This document shows positions 47,765 to 56,230 of a stretch of 60,092 bases of DNA, one piece after another (the stretch's first letter is position 1; the number at the start of each line of letters is the position of its first letter). The notes beneath the pieces were generated by a model, which saw only the letters and a list, made by a program, of their open reading frames with translations, ran no database searches and was not told where the DNA came from. The translations under genes and the position numbers were made by a program. The stretch comes from Rhodothermales bacterium (lineage in GTDB: Bacteria; Bacteroidota; Rhodothermia; Rhodothermales; JAHQVL01), in assembly GCA_041391505.1 (NCBI GenBank), contig JAWKNW010000031.1:1-60092 (forward strand). The letters run 5' to 3'.

Positions 47765-47821
47765 TCCTGCCATTCTCCCGTGTTGGACGTGTCCACGCTC
47801 AACGCGCCATTCCAGTATAAC

Positions 47822-48595
47822 ATGAAGCGTAGTTCAACGATCATAGCCGTTACGAGCGGCAAAGGCGGCGTCGGCAAGAGCATACTGAGTGTGAACCTCG
47901 CCGAAACGCTCGCAGCCCAGGGCCATCAGGTCGCCCTCATCGATGTGGATCTGGGCCAGGGAGCGTGTGCGTTGCTGCTCAACGAACAGCCTGCCGGAAG
48001 CGTTTTCGAATGGGTGCAGCAGACGGCCCGCAAGGAGCAGGTCCTGCATCGCACCGCATCCGGCATCACCCTGGTCCTCGGCGCCAACGAAGCCGGCCGG
48101 CCGCAGGCGCGGCAGACCAAGCTCTTCGGCGCGCTGGACGCGCTGCTGAACGAGCTGCGGCGCGACCATGCCTACATCATCCTCGACGCGCCGGCCGGTA
48201 CGGAAGGCGCCGTGCGATGGGCCCTCGACCGGGCGGATCTCGGCGTGCTGGTGCTCGTCGGCGAGCCGACGGCCATCTCCGACGCCTACCGCCTCGCCCG
48301 GATGATCTGGGAGTACGACCCCGACTACCCGATGTGCGCCGTCGTCAATTTCGCCGACTCCGAGGAGGAGGCGACGAGCGTGGCGGACCGGTTCAGCAAG
48401 GTCACGAGGCACTTCACCGGCCGGGCAACAAATTACTTGGGCTGGGTACCTTTTTCCCCGCTCATCCGGCGCTCGGTGTCCGTTCAGGAGCCTGCCGTGC
48501 GCACGTCCGGCCCCGTCCAGGAAGCCTTTCGCGCCATGTCGCAGAACCTGTCGGAGGGGCGCCAGGTCGCTCTGGAAGCGATCAGCCTCAACTGA
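47822..48595 (+). CDS. flhG: FlhG-like MinD-family ATPase
   Basis: FlhG (YlxH, FleN) is a MinD-type ATPase limiting flagellar number and regulating FlhF. The 257-residue product starts with the deviant Walker A VTSGKGGVGKSILSVNLAETLA (about residues 10-31). IDVDLGQGACALLL follows, and then the Walker-like YIILDAPAGTEGAV. A longer start at GTG 47780 is possible and adds 14 residues. With either start, I do not see the N-terminal D-Q-A-x-x-L-R motif by which FlhG activates FlhF in other bacteria. Its C-terminal part should hold the membrane-targeting helix. It follows flhF after 57 bp. Confidence 0.85.
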   Translation: MKRSSTIIAVTSGKGGVGKSILSVNLAETLAAQGHQVALIDVDLGQGACALLLNEQPAGSVFEWVQQTARKEQVLHRTASGITLVLGANEAGRPQARQTKLFGALDALLNELRRDHAYIILDAPAGTEGAVRWALDRADLGVLVLVGEPTAISDAYRLARMIWEYDPDYPMCAVVNFADSEEEATSVADRFSKVTRHFTGRATNYLGWVPFSPLIRRSVSVQEPAVRTSGPVQEAFRAMSQNLSEGRQVALEAISLN

Positions 48596-48648
48596 CCGGC
48601 CGGCGCGGCGCCGGCGTGATCCGCCGGCCGCCCGACACCCCCGGCCAC

Positions 48649-48664
48649 TGGCATACATCTTGTA
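48649..48664 (+). promoter_or_regulatory. Sigma-54-type promoter before the small gene and fliA
   Basis: TGGCATA (48649-48655), CATC, then TTGTA (48660-48664) match 9 of 12 defined positions; the minus-12 C is T. Predicted start is near 48676, 28 bases before the ATG at 48704. The minus-24 block is identical to that before flgM, so fliA and its anti-sigma gene may be co-controlled. Confidence 0.5.
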
Positions 48665-48703
48665 CTTTTTCAACGAGTTACCTTCACCTCTTTTCATCGA
48701 GCG

Positions 48704-48940
48704 ATGCAAGCCCTCTTCATACAACTCAGCGGCCTGATCGGCGTCATCAGCTTCCTGAATCTGATCTGGAACAATGCCTCGATCGAGCGCACGATCTTCG
48801 TGAGTGTCGGACTCGGACTGATGGTCTACCTCACGCTCACAATCGGAGGCAGCCTGATTCACCGCATCCTCCACGCCGTCCCCGTCCCCAGCGAGACCGA
48901 AGACGCCAAGGTGGCGTCGGAAACGGTGCACGAGAGCTGA
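48704..48940 (+). CDS. Small two-helix membrane protein between flhG and fliA
   Basis: A 78-residue protein I do not recognise. Residues about 3-22 (ALFIQLSGLIGVISFLNLIW) and about 30-50 (TIFVSVGLGLMVYLTLTIGG) are membrane segments, followed by a short charged cytoplasmic or periplasmic tail (SETEDAKVASETVHES). It has no signal sequence cleavage site. The predicted sigma-54 promoter would make it the first gene of a two-gene operon with fliA (65-bp gap). A function in membrane recruitment of a flagellar regulator is possible but unproven. Confidence 0.65.
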   Translation: MQALFIQLSGLIGVISFLNLIWNNASIERTIFVSVGLGLMVYLTLTIGGSLIHRILHAVPVPSETEDAKVASETVHES

Positions 48941-49005
48941 GCGCCGGGCCAGGATCCACAAACGATTCCGCATTTCCCTTGTACCCGATTACGTAGTACG
49001 TCCCA

Positions 49006-49767
49006 ATGACGCAAGATCTCCAAAGCCTCGCTGCGCTCCATGCGGCAGAACCAACCCCGAAGAACCGGGAGGCGGTCGTTGTCGCGGCCGTTCCCCTGGT
49101 TCGCTCACTGGTTGGCCGTTTGAGCATTCCGGATCACCCGCTCGCCTCCCGCGAGGATCTGGAAAACGTAGGTCTGCTGGGGCTGTTGCAGGCGCTGGAC
49201 GGCTACGATCCGGAACGGGGCACCCCGTTCGTATCCTACGCGTACGGCCGCATCCGGGGCGCCCTGGTGGACTACCTCCGGTCGATCGACGCCCTCCCCC
49301 GCGAACGCCGCCGGCAGCTCGCCGAGGCCCAGCAGGCCGTCGAAACGCTCCGGCAGTCGCTCGGCGCCGAGCCGAACGACCACGAAGTCGCCGAATACCT
49401 CGGGCTCAGCCTGCCGGACTACCACACCCTGCTCACCGACGCCCAGTGCCGGTTCGCGCTCTCGCTCTACGACACCGCGAGCAGCGAAGGCGAACAGACC
49501 GTCGTCGAGACGCTCCCCAACGACGACGCCATGCTGGCGTTCGACCGCATCGAGAAGGCGTCGCTCCACGCCTACCTCAGCACCCTCATCAAGGAACTGC
49601 CCGAACGCGAGCAGACGATCCTCGCCCTCTACTACTTCGAAAGCCTGACGCTCCGCGAAATCGCCGAGCTGCTCAGCCTCACCGAAGCCCGCATTTCCCA
49701 GATCCTGGGCAAGATCCTCATGACGCTCCGCACGCATCTGGCCCAGAGCAAATCGCTCGTCAGCTGA
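49006..49767 (+). CDS. fliA: Flagellar sigma factor FliA (sigma-28)
   Basis: FliA directs transcription of late flagellar and chemotaxis genes and is inhibited by FlgM. The 253-residue protein has region 2 (SREDLENVGLLGLLQALDGYDPERGTPFVSYAYGRIRGALVDYLRSIDALPRERR, about residues 47-101). A region 3 follows (AEAQQAVETLRQSLGAEPNDHEVAEYLGLSLPDYHTLL), and region 4 contains the helix-turn-helix (LPEREQTILALYYFESLTLREIAELLSLTEARISQILGKIL). The family call is secure. The sigma-28-type sites in this window are its probable targets. Confidence 0.95.
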   Translation: MTQDLQSLAALHAAEPTPKNREAVVVAAVPLVRSLVGRLSIPDHPLASREDLENVGLLGLLQALDGYDPERGTPFVSYAYGRIRGALVDYLRSIDALPRERRRQLAEAQQAVETLRQSLGAEPNDHEVAEYLGLSLPDYHTLLTDAQCRFALSLYDTASSEGEQTVVETLPNDDAMLAFDRIEKASLHAYLSTLIKELPEREQTILALYYFESLTLREIAELLSLTEARISQILGKILMTLRTHLAQSKSLVS

Positions 49768-50002
49768 GGCGCCGCTTCCCCCCGCAGCGCCCGAAAGCCA
49801 ATTCTTCAGGGTTTCGCCATCCCCGATCGAACAAATCGGGAGCCGCGCAGTATCAGTCCGCTCGAAAATCGACGCTACTGTACGCCTGCCTCCTGAATCG
49901 GCCGGCGTCCGGGAGCAAAACCCCACGTAGCGGCTTTCCAGCATGCGGCAAAGGCGCATCCTACGCCTGATTGCGCACAATCATTAGCGGTTAGAGTCTC
50001 CT

Positions 50003-52099
50003 ATGGGAATGATGAACAAAATGAGGGAGAACACGAAGTATGTGTTGTACTTCCTCGTCCTCTCATTCGGTGTGTTGTGGATGTTGCAAGATACCGGCAT
50101 GTTCGACGTCGTCGGGTCGACGGGTACCGACATCATCGTGGTCGACGGCGACGCCATCAGCTACGAGCAGTACCGCAACGTACTCGACAACCAGCTCGAG
50201 ATCTACCAGCGCAATAACGGCGAGAGCATGTCGCCCCAGATGCTGGACAATACGCGGGACATGGTCTACAACCAGCTCGTCGACGGCCTCCTGATCGAGC
50301 ACGAGATGGATCGGCTGGGCATCACGGTGACGGACGAAGAGCTCTACGACCTCGTCCTGGGCGACAACCCGCACCCGATGGTCGTCAGCACGCCGGCCTT
50401 CAGCGACGGCCAGGGCGGCGTCGACCGCAACCTCATCCGCAGCTATCTGGAAGACGCCGAGGCGAGCCAGAGCTGGGTGGTCTTCGAGGAGCAGCTGCGC
50501 GACGTTCGCCGGCGCGAGAAGCTCCAGAAGCTGATGGAAGCGACGGTGCACGTATCCAACCAGGACGTCGAGGACGAATACCAGCGCCGCAACCGCAAGG
50601 TCAACACCCGCTACATCGCGCTCCGCTACGCCGCCGTGCCGGACGACTCGATCGCGTTCGCCGACCGCGACGTCCGCCGCTATTACGACGAGCACCGGGA
50701 GGATTTCAAACAGAAGGAAACCTATACCCTGAAGTACGTCAGCGTCCCGCGCGTCCCCTCGAAGGAAGACACCCTCGCGATCCTGAACGAACTCGAGCAG
50801 CTCAAGACGAACTTCGCCCAGGCGGAGAACGATTCGCTCTTCCTGAGCCGCTACGCCTCGGACATCCCCTACTCCAGCGCGTTCTTCCGCGCCGACGACC
50901 TCGACAAGGAAATCGCCGGCCTCGTGTACGACGACCTGACGCCCGGCCGCATCGTCGGTCCGCTTCTCGTGGGCGATTCGTACCGGATGATCAAGATCCA
51001 GGCCACGCGCCCGGGCGACGAGGTGTCGATCCGCGCCCGCCATATCCTCTTCCGCGTCGCCGGCAGCGACGACAACGCCAAGAACCAGGCGCGCCAGCAG
51101 GCGACCGAAGTGCGCGACCGCATCCGCCGCGGTGAAGACTTCGCCACGATGGCGAAGCTCTACAGCAGCGACAACTCGAACGCGAGCAAGGGCGGCGATC
51201 TCGGGTGGTTCGGCCGGGGCGCCATGGTCGAGCCCTTCGACAAGGCGGCATTCGACGCCCGCGTCGGCCAGGTGGTCGGGCCGGTCGAGACCAACTTCGG
51301 CTACCACCTCATCGAGGTGCTTGCCCGCAGCAACGAAGAAGTGCAACTCGCCGTGTACGCCCAGCGCGTCACCCCGAGCATCGACACGGAAAGCAGCATC
51401 ATCGAACGTCTCGACGACCTGCTCTACTTTGCCACCGAGGCGGATGACTTCGCCGGCGAAGCCGAGCGCCGCAACCTCACCGTCAGCGAGGTCCAGGTCC
51501 AGAAAGACCAGGCGTTCATCCCGGGCATCGGCAACAGCCGCATGCTGCACAACCTGATGGAGGCCGGCAAGGTCGGCGCGCTCAGCGAGGTCGTCGAGCT
51601 GGACAACAGCTTCATCCTGGCCCAGCTGGTCGACGTCAAGCCCGAAGGCTATCGGTCGTTCGAGGAGGTGAAGGCTGAAATCGAACCCCGCGCCAAGCTG
51701 GCGATGAAGGAAGAGATTCAGTACAAGAAGCTCGCCGACGCCGTGGCCGCCGGCGGGTTCGAAGGCGCGGCCGCCGCGCTCGGCACCACGCACCGCGTCG
51801 CCTCGCTGGTGACCTACAACACCCGCGCCGTAAGCGAACTCGGCAACGACCTCGCTTTCAAGGGCACCGTGCTCGCGATGGACCAGGGCGAAACGTCCGG
51901 CGTCATCAAGGGCGCCAACGCGGCCTTCATCGTGCAGGTCACCGAAGTCGTCGCGCCGCCGGCCCTCGGCGACGCCCAGCGCGAGCAGCTCCGCAACGAA
52001 TTGCTGACGCAGCGCCGCCAGCTGGTGACCTCGCAGTGGCTCACCGCCCTCCGCGAACAGGCCGATGTCGACGATCGCCGCCGGCTGTTCCTGCAGTAA
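50003..52099 (+). CDS. ppiD: Membrane-anchored peptidyl-prolyl isomerase of PpiD/SurA type
   Basis: A periplasmic folding factor. The 698-residue protein has an N-terminal membrane anchor (about residues 12-30) and no cleavage site. A SurA-N-like chaperone region follows (VVDGDAISYEQYRNVLDNQL, then a helical stretch to about 190). A parvulin domain lies at about residues 345-440 (RARHILFRV, FATMAKLYSSDNSNASKGGDLGWFGRGAMVEPFDKAAF, GPVETNFGYHLIEV). A C-terminal region that may be a second, degenerate PPIase or chaperone module ends the protein. This is the PpiD layout. It lies 235 bp after fliA and is probably separate from the flagellar operon. A terminator follows. Confidence 0.88.
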   Translation: MGMMNKMRENTKYVLYFLVLSFGVLWMLQDTGMFDVVGSTGTDIIVVDGDAISYEQYRNVLDNQLEIYQRNNGESMSPQMLDNTRDMVYNQLVDGLLIEHEMDRLGITVTDEELYDLVLGDNPHPMVVSTPAFSDGQGGVDRNLIRSYLEDAEASQSWVVFEEQLRDVRRREKLQKLMEATVHVSNQDVEDEYQRRNRKVNTRYIALRYAAVPDDSIAFADRDVRRYYDEHREDFKQKETYTLKYVSVPRVPSKEDTLAILNELEQLKTNFAQAENDSLFLSRYASDIPYSSAFFRADDLDKEIAGLVYDDLTPGRIVGPLLVGDSYRMIKIQATRPGDEVSIRARHILFRVAGSDDNAKNQARQQATEVRDRIRRGEDFATMAKLYSSDNSNASKGGDLGWFGRGAMVEPFDKAAFDARVGQVVGPVETNFGYHLIEVLARSNEEVQLAVYAQRVTPSIDTESSIIERLDDLLYFATEADDFAGEAERRNLTVSEVQVQKDQAFIPGIGNSRMLHNLMEAGKVGALSEVVELDNSFILAQLVDVKPEGYRSFEEVKAEIEPRAKLAMKEEIQYKKLADAVAAGGFEGAAAALGTTHRVASLVTYNTRAVSELGNDLAFKGTVLAMDQGETSGVIKGANAAFIVQVTEVVAPPALGDAQREQLRNELLTQRRQLVTSQWLTALREQADVDDRRRLFLQ

Positions 52100-52145
52100 G
52101 CGCGCAGCCCGTGCCGGCCTCCGCCGGAAACCGATTCGATACCAG

Positions 52146-52170
52146 GGGCGTGCACGATGCACGCCCTTTT
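52146..52170 (+). terminator. Intrinsic terminator after ppiD
   Basis: GGGCGTGCA (52146-52154) pairs perfectly with TGCACGCCC (52158-52166) around CGA, followed by TTTT. Confidence 0.82.
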
Positions 52171-52203
52171 AACAACCGGCGCCATGCCCCATCCCCACCG
52201 CCC

Positions 52204-53874
52204 ATGACCCGCTCGCCTCTCGCGCTCGCGCTGCTCGTCCTCATGGCCACTTCCTGCCAACCCCGCCCCGCCGCGCCCCTGTCCGACACCTACGCGGTGG
52301 TCAACGCCCGCATCTGGACCGCCGCCCCCGCCGCGCCGTGGGCCGAGGCCATGCGCATCGAGCGGGGCGTCGTCGCAGCCATCGGCAGCCGGCAGGAGGT
52401 GCTGGATGGCCTCGACGCCGGCATCGCGCTGATGGATGCCCACGGGGCGTTCTTGGCGCCAGGATTCATCGACAGCCACGTCCATTTCCTGGAGGGCGGG
52501 ATGCGCCTCGCGTCGGTCCAGCTCCGCGACGCCGACTCCCCGGAGGACTTTGCCCGCCGCATCGCCGACTACGCCGCCACGCTGGAGGCCGGCACCTGGA
52601 TTCTCGGCGGCGATTGGGATCATGAAAACTGGGGCGGCGCCCTGCCGGAGCGCGCCTGGATCGATGCGATCACGCCAGACCACCCCGTATGGGTCAGCCG
52701 GCTCGACGGACACATGGCGCTCGCCAACACGCGGGCGCTCGAGGCGGCCGGCGTCACCGCCGCCACGGCGGATGTCTTCGGGGGCGAGATCGTCCGCGAC
52801 GACGCCGGCAACCCGACCGGGCTGCTGAAGGATAACGCCATGAACCTCGTATGGCGCGTCGTCCCCGACCCCTCGCCGGCCCAGCTCGACCGCGCGCTCG
52901 AAGCCGCGATGGCCTACGTCAACGCCCAGGGCGTCACCGGCGTGTACAACATGGGCACGATGCAGGATGTGGACGTGTTCGAGCGGGCGCGCGACGCCGG
53001 CCGGCTCACCACCCGCATCTACGCGGCCACCCCGCTCGCCGCCTGGCCCGCCCTCGCCGAACGCGTCGCGAGCCGGGGGCGCGGCGACGACTGGGTCCGC
53101 ATCGGGGGGCTGAAGGGGTTTGTGGATGGCTCGCTCGGGTCGCACACCGCCGCGTTCTTCGAGCCGTTCACCGACGCGCCCGGCGACAGCGGCTTTTTTG
53201 TCGAGAGCGAGGACGATCTGCGCCGCTGGATCGCCGGCGCGGACTCCGCGGGGCTCCAGGTCATGGTGCATGCGATCGGCGACCGCGCCATCCATACGCT
53301 GCTCAACCTTTTCGAGGACACCGCCTCGCGCCACGGTCCGCGCGATCGCCGGTTCCGGATCGAACACGCGCAGCACATCGCGCCCGCGGACATCCCGCGC
53401 TTCGCAGCGCTCAGGGTGATCGCCAGCATGCAGCCGTATCACGCCATCGACGACGGCCGCTGGGCGGAACGCGTCATCGGGCCCGAGCGGAGCAAGACGA
53501 CCTATGCCTTTCGCTCGCTGATCGACGCCGGCGCGCATGTCGCCTTCGGGAGCGACTGGTTCGTCGCCCCTCCGACGCCGCTGGAGGGCATCTACGCCGC
53601 GGTGACGCGCCGCACGCTCGACGAGGCGCATCCCGGCGGATGGGTGCCCGAGCAGAAGATCGGCGTGGAAGAGGCGCTCGCCGCCTACACCCGCGAGGCA
53701 GCTTATGCCGCATTCGACGAGGAACAGCGCGGCGCGCTCCGCGTCGGCATGTCGGCCGATTTTGTCCTGATCGACCGCGATCTCACCCGTATTGCTCCCG
53801 AGACCCTGCGCGACGCCCGCATCGTAAAGACGGTCGTCGGCGGCAAGGTCGTGTACGAAGCCCCCGCGCCATGA
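52204..53874 (+). CDS. YtcJ-like metal-dependent amidohydrolase, probable lipoprotein
   Basis: Member of the amidohydrolase family 3 group, which hydrolyses amide or carbamate bonds in unknown substrates. The 556-residue protein starts with a hydrophobic signal and MATSCQP, a plausible lipobox with the cysteine at about residue 18. The catalytic domain shows LAPGFIDSHVHFLEGG (two metal-binding histidines), ILGGDWDHENWGG, LDGHMALANTRAL, VDGSLGSHTAAFFEPF, MVHAIGDRAIHTLL, RIEHAQHIAP and FGSDWFVAPPTPLEGIYAAVTR. All metal ligands appear in place. The start is ATG 52204. Its stop overlaps the next gene's ATG by 4 bp (ATGA), so the two are coupled. Confidence 0.9.
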   Translation: MTRSPLALALLVLMATSCQPRPAAPLSDTYAVVNARIWTAAPAAPWAEAMRIERGVVAAIGSRQEVLDGLDAGIALMDAHGAFLAPGFIDSHVHFLEGGMRLASVQLRDADSPEDFARRIADYAATLEAGTWILGGDWDHENWGGALPERAWIDAITPDHPVWVSRLDGHMALANTRALEAAGVTAATADVFGGEIVRDDAGNPTGLLKDNAMNLVWRVVPDPSPAQLDRALEAAMAYVNAQGVTGVYNMGTMQDVDVFERARDAGRLTTRIYAATPLAAWPALAERVASRGRGDDWVRIGGLKGFVDGSLGSHTAAFFEPFTDAPGDSGFFVESEDDLRRWIAGADSAGLQVMVHAIGDRAIHTLLNLFEDTASRHGPRDRRFRIEHAQHIAPADIPRFAALRVIASMQPYHAIDDGRWAERVIGPERSKTTYAFRSLIDAGAHVAFGSDWFVAPPTPLEGIYAAVTRRTLDEAHPGGWVPEQKIGVEEALAAYTREAAYAAFDEEQRGALRVGMSADFVLIDRDLTRIAPETLRDARIVKTVVGGKVVYEAPAP

Positions 53875-55169
53875 CGCCTCGCTCCGCTTTTGTCCTGCTT
53901 GTCCTGCTCGTGCCCTGCATGGCGCAGGCCCAGACCGTGCTCGACCGCGCGCGGCGCGATGTCGACACCCTCGCCGCTCCCTGGATGGAGGGACGCGGCT
54001 ACGAGGGGGAAGGTCATCGTCGGGCGGCCGCCTACATCGAGCGCCAGTTCGAGGAAGCCGGCCTCGCCCCGGTCGGCGGGTCGTATCTTCTACCGTTTTC
54101 CTTCACCGTCGACCTGATCCGTCAGGCGCCGGTTTTCGCCCTCAACGGCGCGGCGATTCCGCTCGGCGCCGGCTTTCTGCCCATCGCATCCAGCCCGTCG
54201 GCGCACGCTTCGGGCGACGCCCGCGTCGTGATCGCCGGCTCGGGCCTCTACGCGCCCGACGCCGGCGTGAATGCCTATGAGGGGCTCGACGTCCGCGACG
54301 CGATCGTGGTGCTCGACGACGCCATGCCCTCCCCCCTGCCCGAGGGTTTGCTCCCGGCGAGCCGCACGACGCTGTACCGCATGGAAGCCGCTGCGCATTT
54401 CGGCGCGCGCGCCGTCGTTTTTCTTACGGATAACCTGTCGCACGGCCCTTTTCCGCAGAACACCACCCTCCCCGGTTTCCTCCTCCTTCGTTCGTACTGG
54501 CCGGCGGAGACACCCCGCATCGCCTATTCCCTCGAAACGACGCGCGATGAGGAGACCACGAGCGCCAACGTGCTGGCGCAGTGCCCCGGAACCCGCGCCG
54601 CGGATCGCTACCTCGTCGTCATGGCGCATTACGACCACCTGGGACGCATCGGGCCGGACGTCTTTTTTCCGGGAGCCAACGACAACGCGAGCGGCACCGC
54701 GCTGCTGCTGGGCCTGAGCCGCGCCTGCGCCGAACAGCCGTTCGGCCGCACCGTGCTGTTCGTGGCGTTTTCAGGCGAAGAGCAGGGCCTGCTCGGTTCG
54801 CGCGCGTTCGTGGCCGACCCGCCGGTGCCGCTGGAAGCCATCGACTTCGTGCTCAACCTGGACATGGTCGCCTCCGGCGAGGACGGCATCACCGTCGTGG
54901 GCGGCAGCGACTTTCCCGAGGCGCTGGACGTGTTGAACGCGGCGAACGCCGGCGTGGGCATCAGCCGGATCGGCAAGCGCGCAAACGCGCCCAACAGCGA
55001 TCACTATCCCTTTCTGACCGCCGGCATCGAAGGATTTTTCATCTATACCAACAAAGGGACCCAGCCCTACCACAGCGTGAACGACGTGCCGGCCACGCTC
55101 GAATGGGACGATTTCCAGGCCGTCTACACCCTGTCGGAGCGCTTCCTGCGCGCCATCGATGCCCGCTGA
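53871..55169 (+). CDS. Secreted M28-family metallopeptidase
   Basis: A zinc aminopeptidase-like peptidase. The 432-residue protein has a cleavable signal peptide (hydrophobic residues 6-17, AQA-Q near residue 21). A middle segment resembles a PA-type insert (GLDVRDAIVVLDDAM, HFGARAVVFLTDN), and the M28 core follows: VVMAHYDHLG, GANDNASGTALLLGL, FVAFSGEEQGLLGSRAF, VLNLDMVASG, NSDHYPF. These supply the histidine, aspartates and glutamates that bind two zincs and act as base. It starts within the stop of the amidohydrolase gene, so the pair likely degrades related substrates. Its end converges on dapF. Confidence 0.93.
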   Translation: MTPRSAFVLLVLLVPCMAQAQTVLDRARRDVDTLAAPWMEGRGYEGEGHRRAAAYIERQFEEAGLAPVGGSYLLPFSFTVDLIRQAPVFALNGAAIPLGAGFLPIASSPSAHASGDARVVIAGSGLYAPDAGVNAYEGLDVRDAIVVLDDAMPSPLPEGLLPASRTTLYRMEAAAHFGARAVVFLTDNLSHGPFPQNTTLPGFLLLRSYWPAETPRIAYSLETTRDEETTSANVLAQCPGTRAADRYLVVMAHYDHLGRIGPDVFFPGANDNASGTALLLGLSRACAEQPFGRTVLFVAFSGEEQGLLGSRAFVADPPVPLEAIDFVLNLDMVASGEDGITVVGGSDFPEALDVLNAANAGVGISRIGKRANAPNSDHYPFLTAGIEGFFIYTNKGTQPYHSVNDVPATLEWDDFQAVYTLSERFLRAIDAR

Positions 55170-55182
55170 GGGCCTCCCTCAG
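55166..55182. promoter_or_regulatory. Perfect inverted repeat containing both convergent stop codons
   Basis: CTGAGGG (55166-55172) and CCCTCAG (55176-55182) pair perfectly around CCT. The TGA of the M28 gene and the TGA of dapF (minus strand) each lie in one arm. No T-tract; it may form 3'-end hairpins on both transcripts. Confidence 0.55.
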
Positions 55183-56042
55183 ACTTCCAGCGTGCCGCGA
55201 AAGACCGCCACCGCGGGCCCTTCCAGGTAGAGCCCGCTGATGTCGTCCCCATCGAGTTCAAAGCCCACTCCCAGCACGCCGCCGGGCATGTGCACCTCCA
55301 CCCGCTCGACGTCGATCAGATCCTGAAGGCGCGACACGACCGCCGAGGCCATGGCTCCGGTGCCGCAGGCGAGCGTCTCCGCCTCGACCCCCTTCTCGTG
55401 CGTGCGAACGGTGATGCGCGCCGGGTGGCTCTCGTCGCCGCGCTCATCCACTTGCACGAAGTTGACGTTCGCGCCCGCCGGCTGCAGCGCCGCATCGTAC
55501 CGGACGGCCGGCCCCCAGCGTTCGATCGGGGCGTACGACACATCGTCGACGAAACAGACCGCGTGTTCGGTGCCCGTCCAGATAAAATGACAGGTGCCGG
55601 CGCTGCGGGCGTTTTCCGAGGCGAGGCGGACGGCCCGTTTGAAGCGTTCCGGGGGGCGGACGTAGAGGCGCACCGTATCGTCCATGGCCGGGCCTGCGGT
55701 GGCGTGGTAGACGCCGGCGTCCGACTCGAACACCAGCGTCTCGTCGGCGAAGCCGGCCATCCGGGCGAAGCGGACCAGGCACCGCGCCCCGTTGCCGCAC
55801 ATGGTGCCGAGGCTGCCGTCGGCGTTGTAGTATTTCATGCGATAGTGGGCGTCCGGGCCGTCCGGCGCGCTGAAGGCCAGCAGGCCGTCGGCGCCCACGC
55901 CGACCCGCCGGGGGCAGTACCGCCGGGCGAGGTCGGAGAGTTCATCGGCGTTAAAATGATAGAACCGGTTATCGATAACGATAAAATCATTGCCGGCCCC
56001 ATTCATCTTCGTAAATTCCAGGACGAGCGCGCGTGGAGTCAT
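55179..56042 (-). CDS. dapF: Diaminopimelate epimerase DapF
   Basis: DapF converts LL- to meso-diaminopimelate in lysine and peptidoglycan synthesis. The 287-residue protein shows FTKMNGAGNDFIVIDNR at the N-terminus. Both catalytic cysteines are present: C82 in MCGNGARC and C225 in TLACGTGAM. N-F-V motifs around residues 190-195 (ANVNFVQV) contact the substrate. It is transcribed on the minus strand, convergent with the M28 gene and divergent from phoH. Family call is secure. Confidence 0.97.
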   Translation of the reverse strand: MTPRALVLEFTKMNGAGNDFIVIDNRFYHFNADELSDLARRYCPRRVGVGADGLLAFSAPDGPDAHYRMKYYNADGSLGTMCGNGARCLVRFARMAGFADETLVFESDAGVYHATAGPAMDDTVRLYVRPPERFKRAVRLASENARSAGTCHFIWTGTEHAVCFVDDVSYAPIERWGPAVRYDAALQPAGANVNFVQVDERGDESHPARITVRTHEKGVEAETLACGTGAMASAVVSRLQDLIDVERVEVHMPGGVLGVGFELDGDDISGLYLEGPAVAVFRGTLEV

Positions 56043-56230
56043 GCTACGGGCAGCGGGTTGGTGAAAACGACCGAGGGCGCTCGTTCTCTCCGAAACCCGA
56101 TCTGTGGAACGAAATTAAACGGAGTAGTATCTGCACCGGGCGAGGCCTTTCGGGGCCCCTCGAAAACCTGTGAGACCTCGCGCCGTTATACCCGGTACCC
56201 CCTGTTTAGACTCCCATCCATCTACCCTTT

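Noticed and set aside
52851..53870. Extension of the M28 peptidase frame upstream through the amidohydrolase gene.
   Set aside because: That part is an out-of-frame reading of the amidohydrolase; the true start at 53871 is followed by a clear signal peptide.
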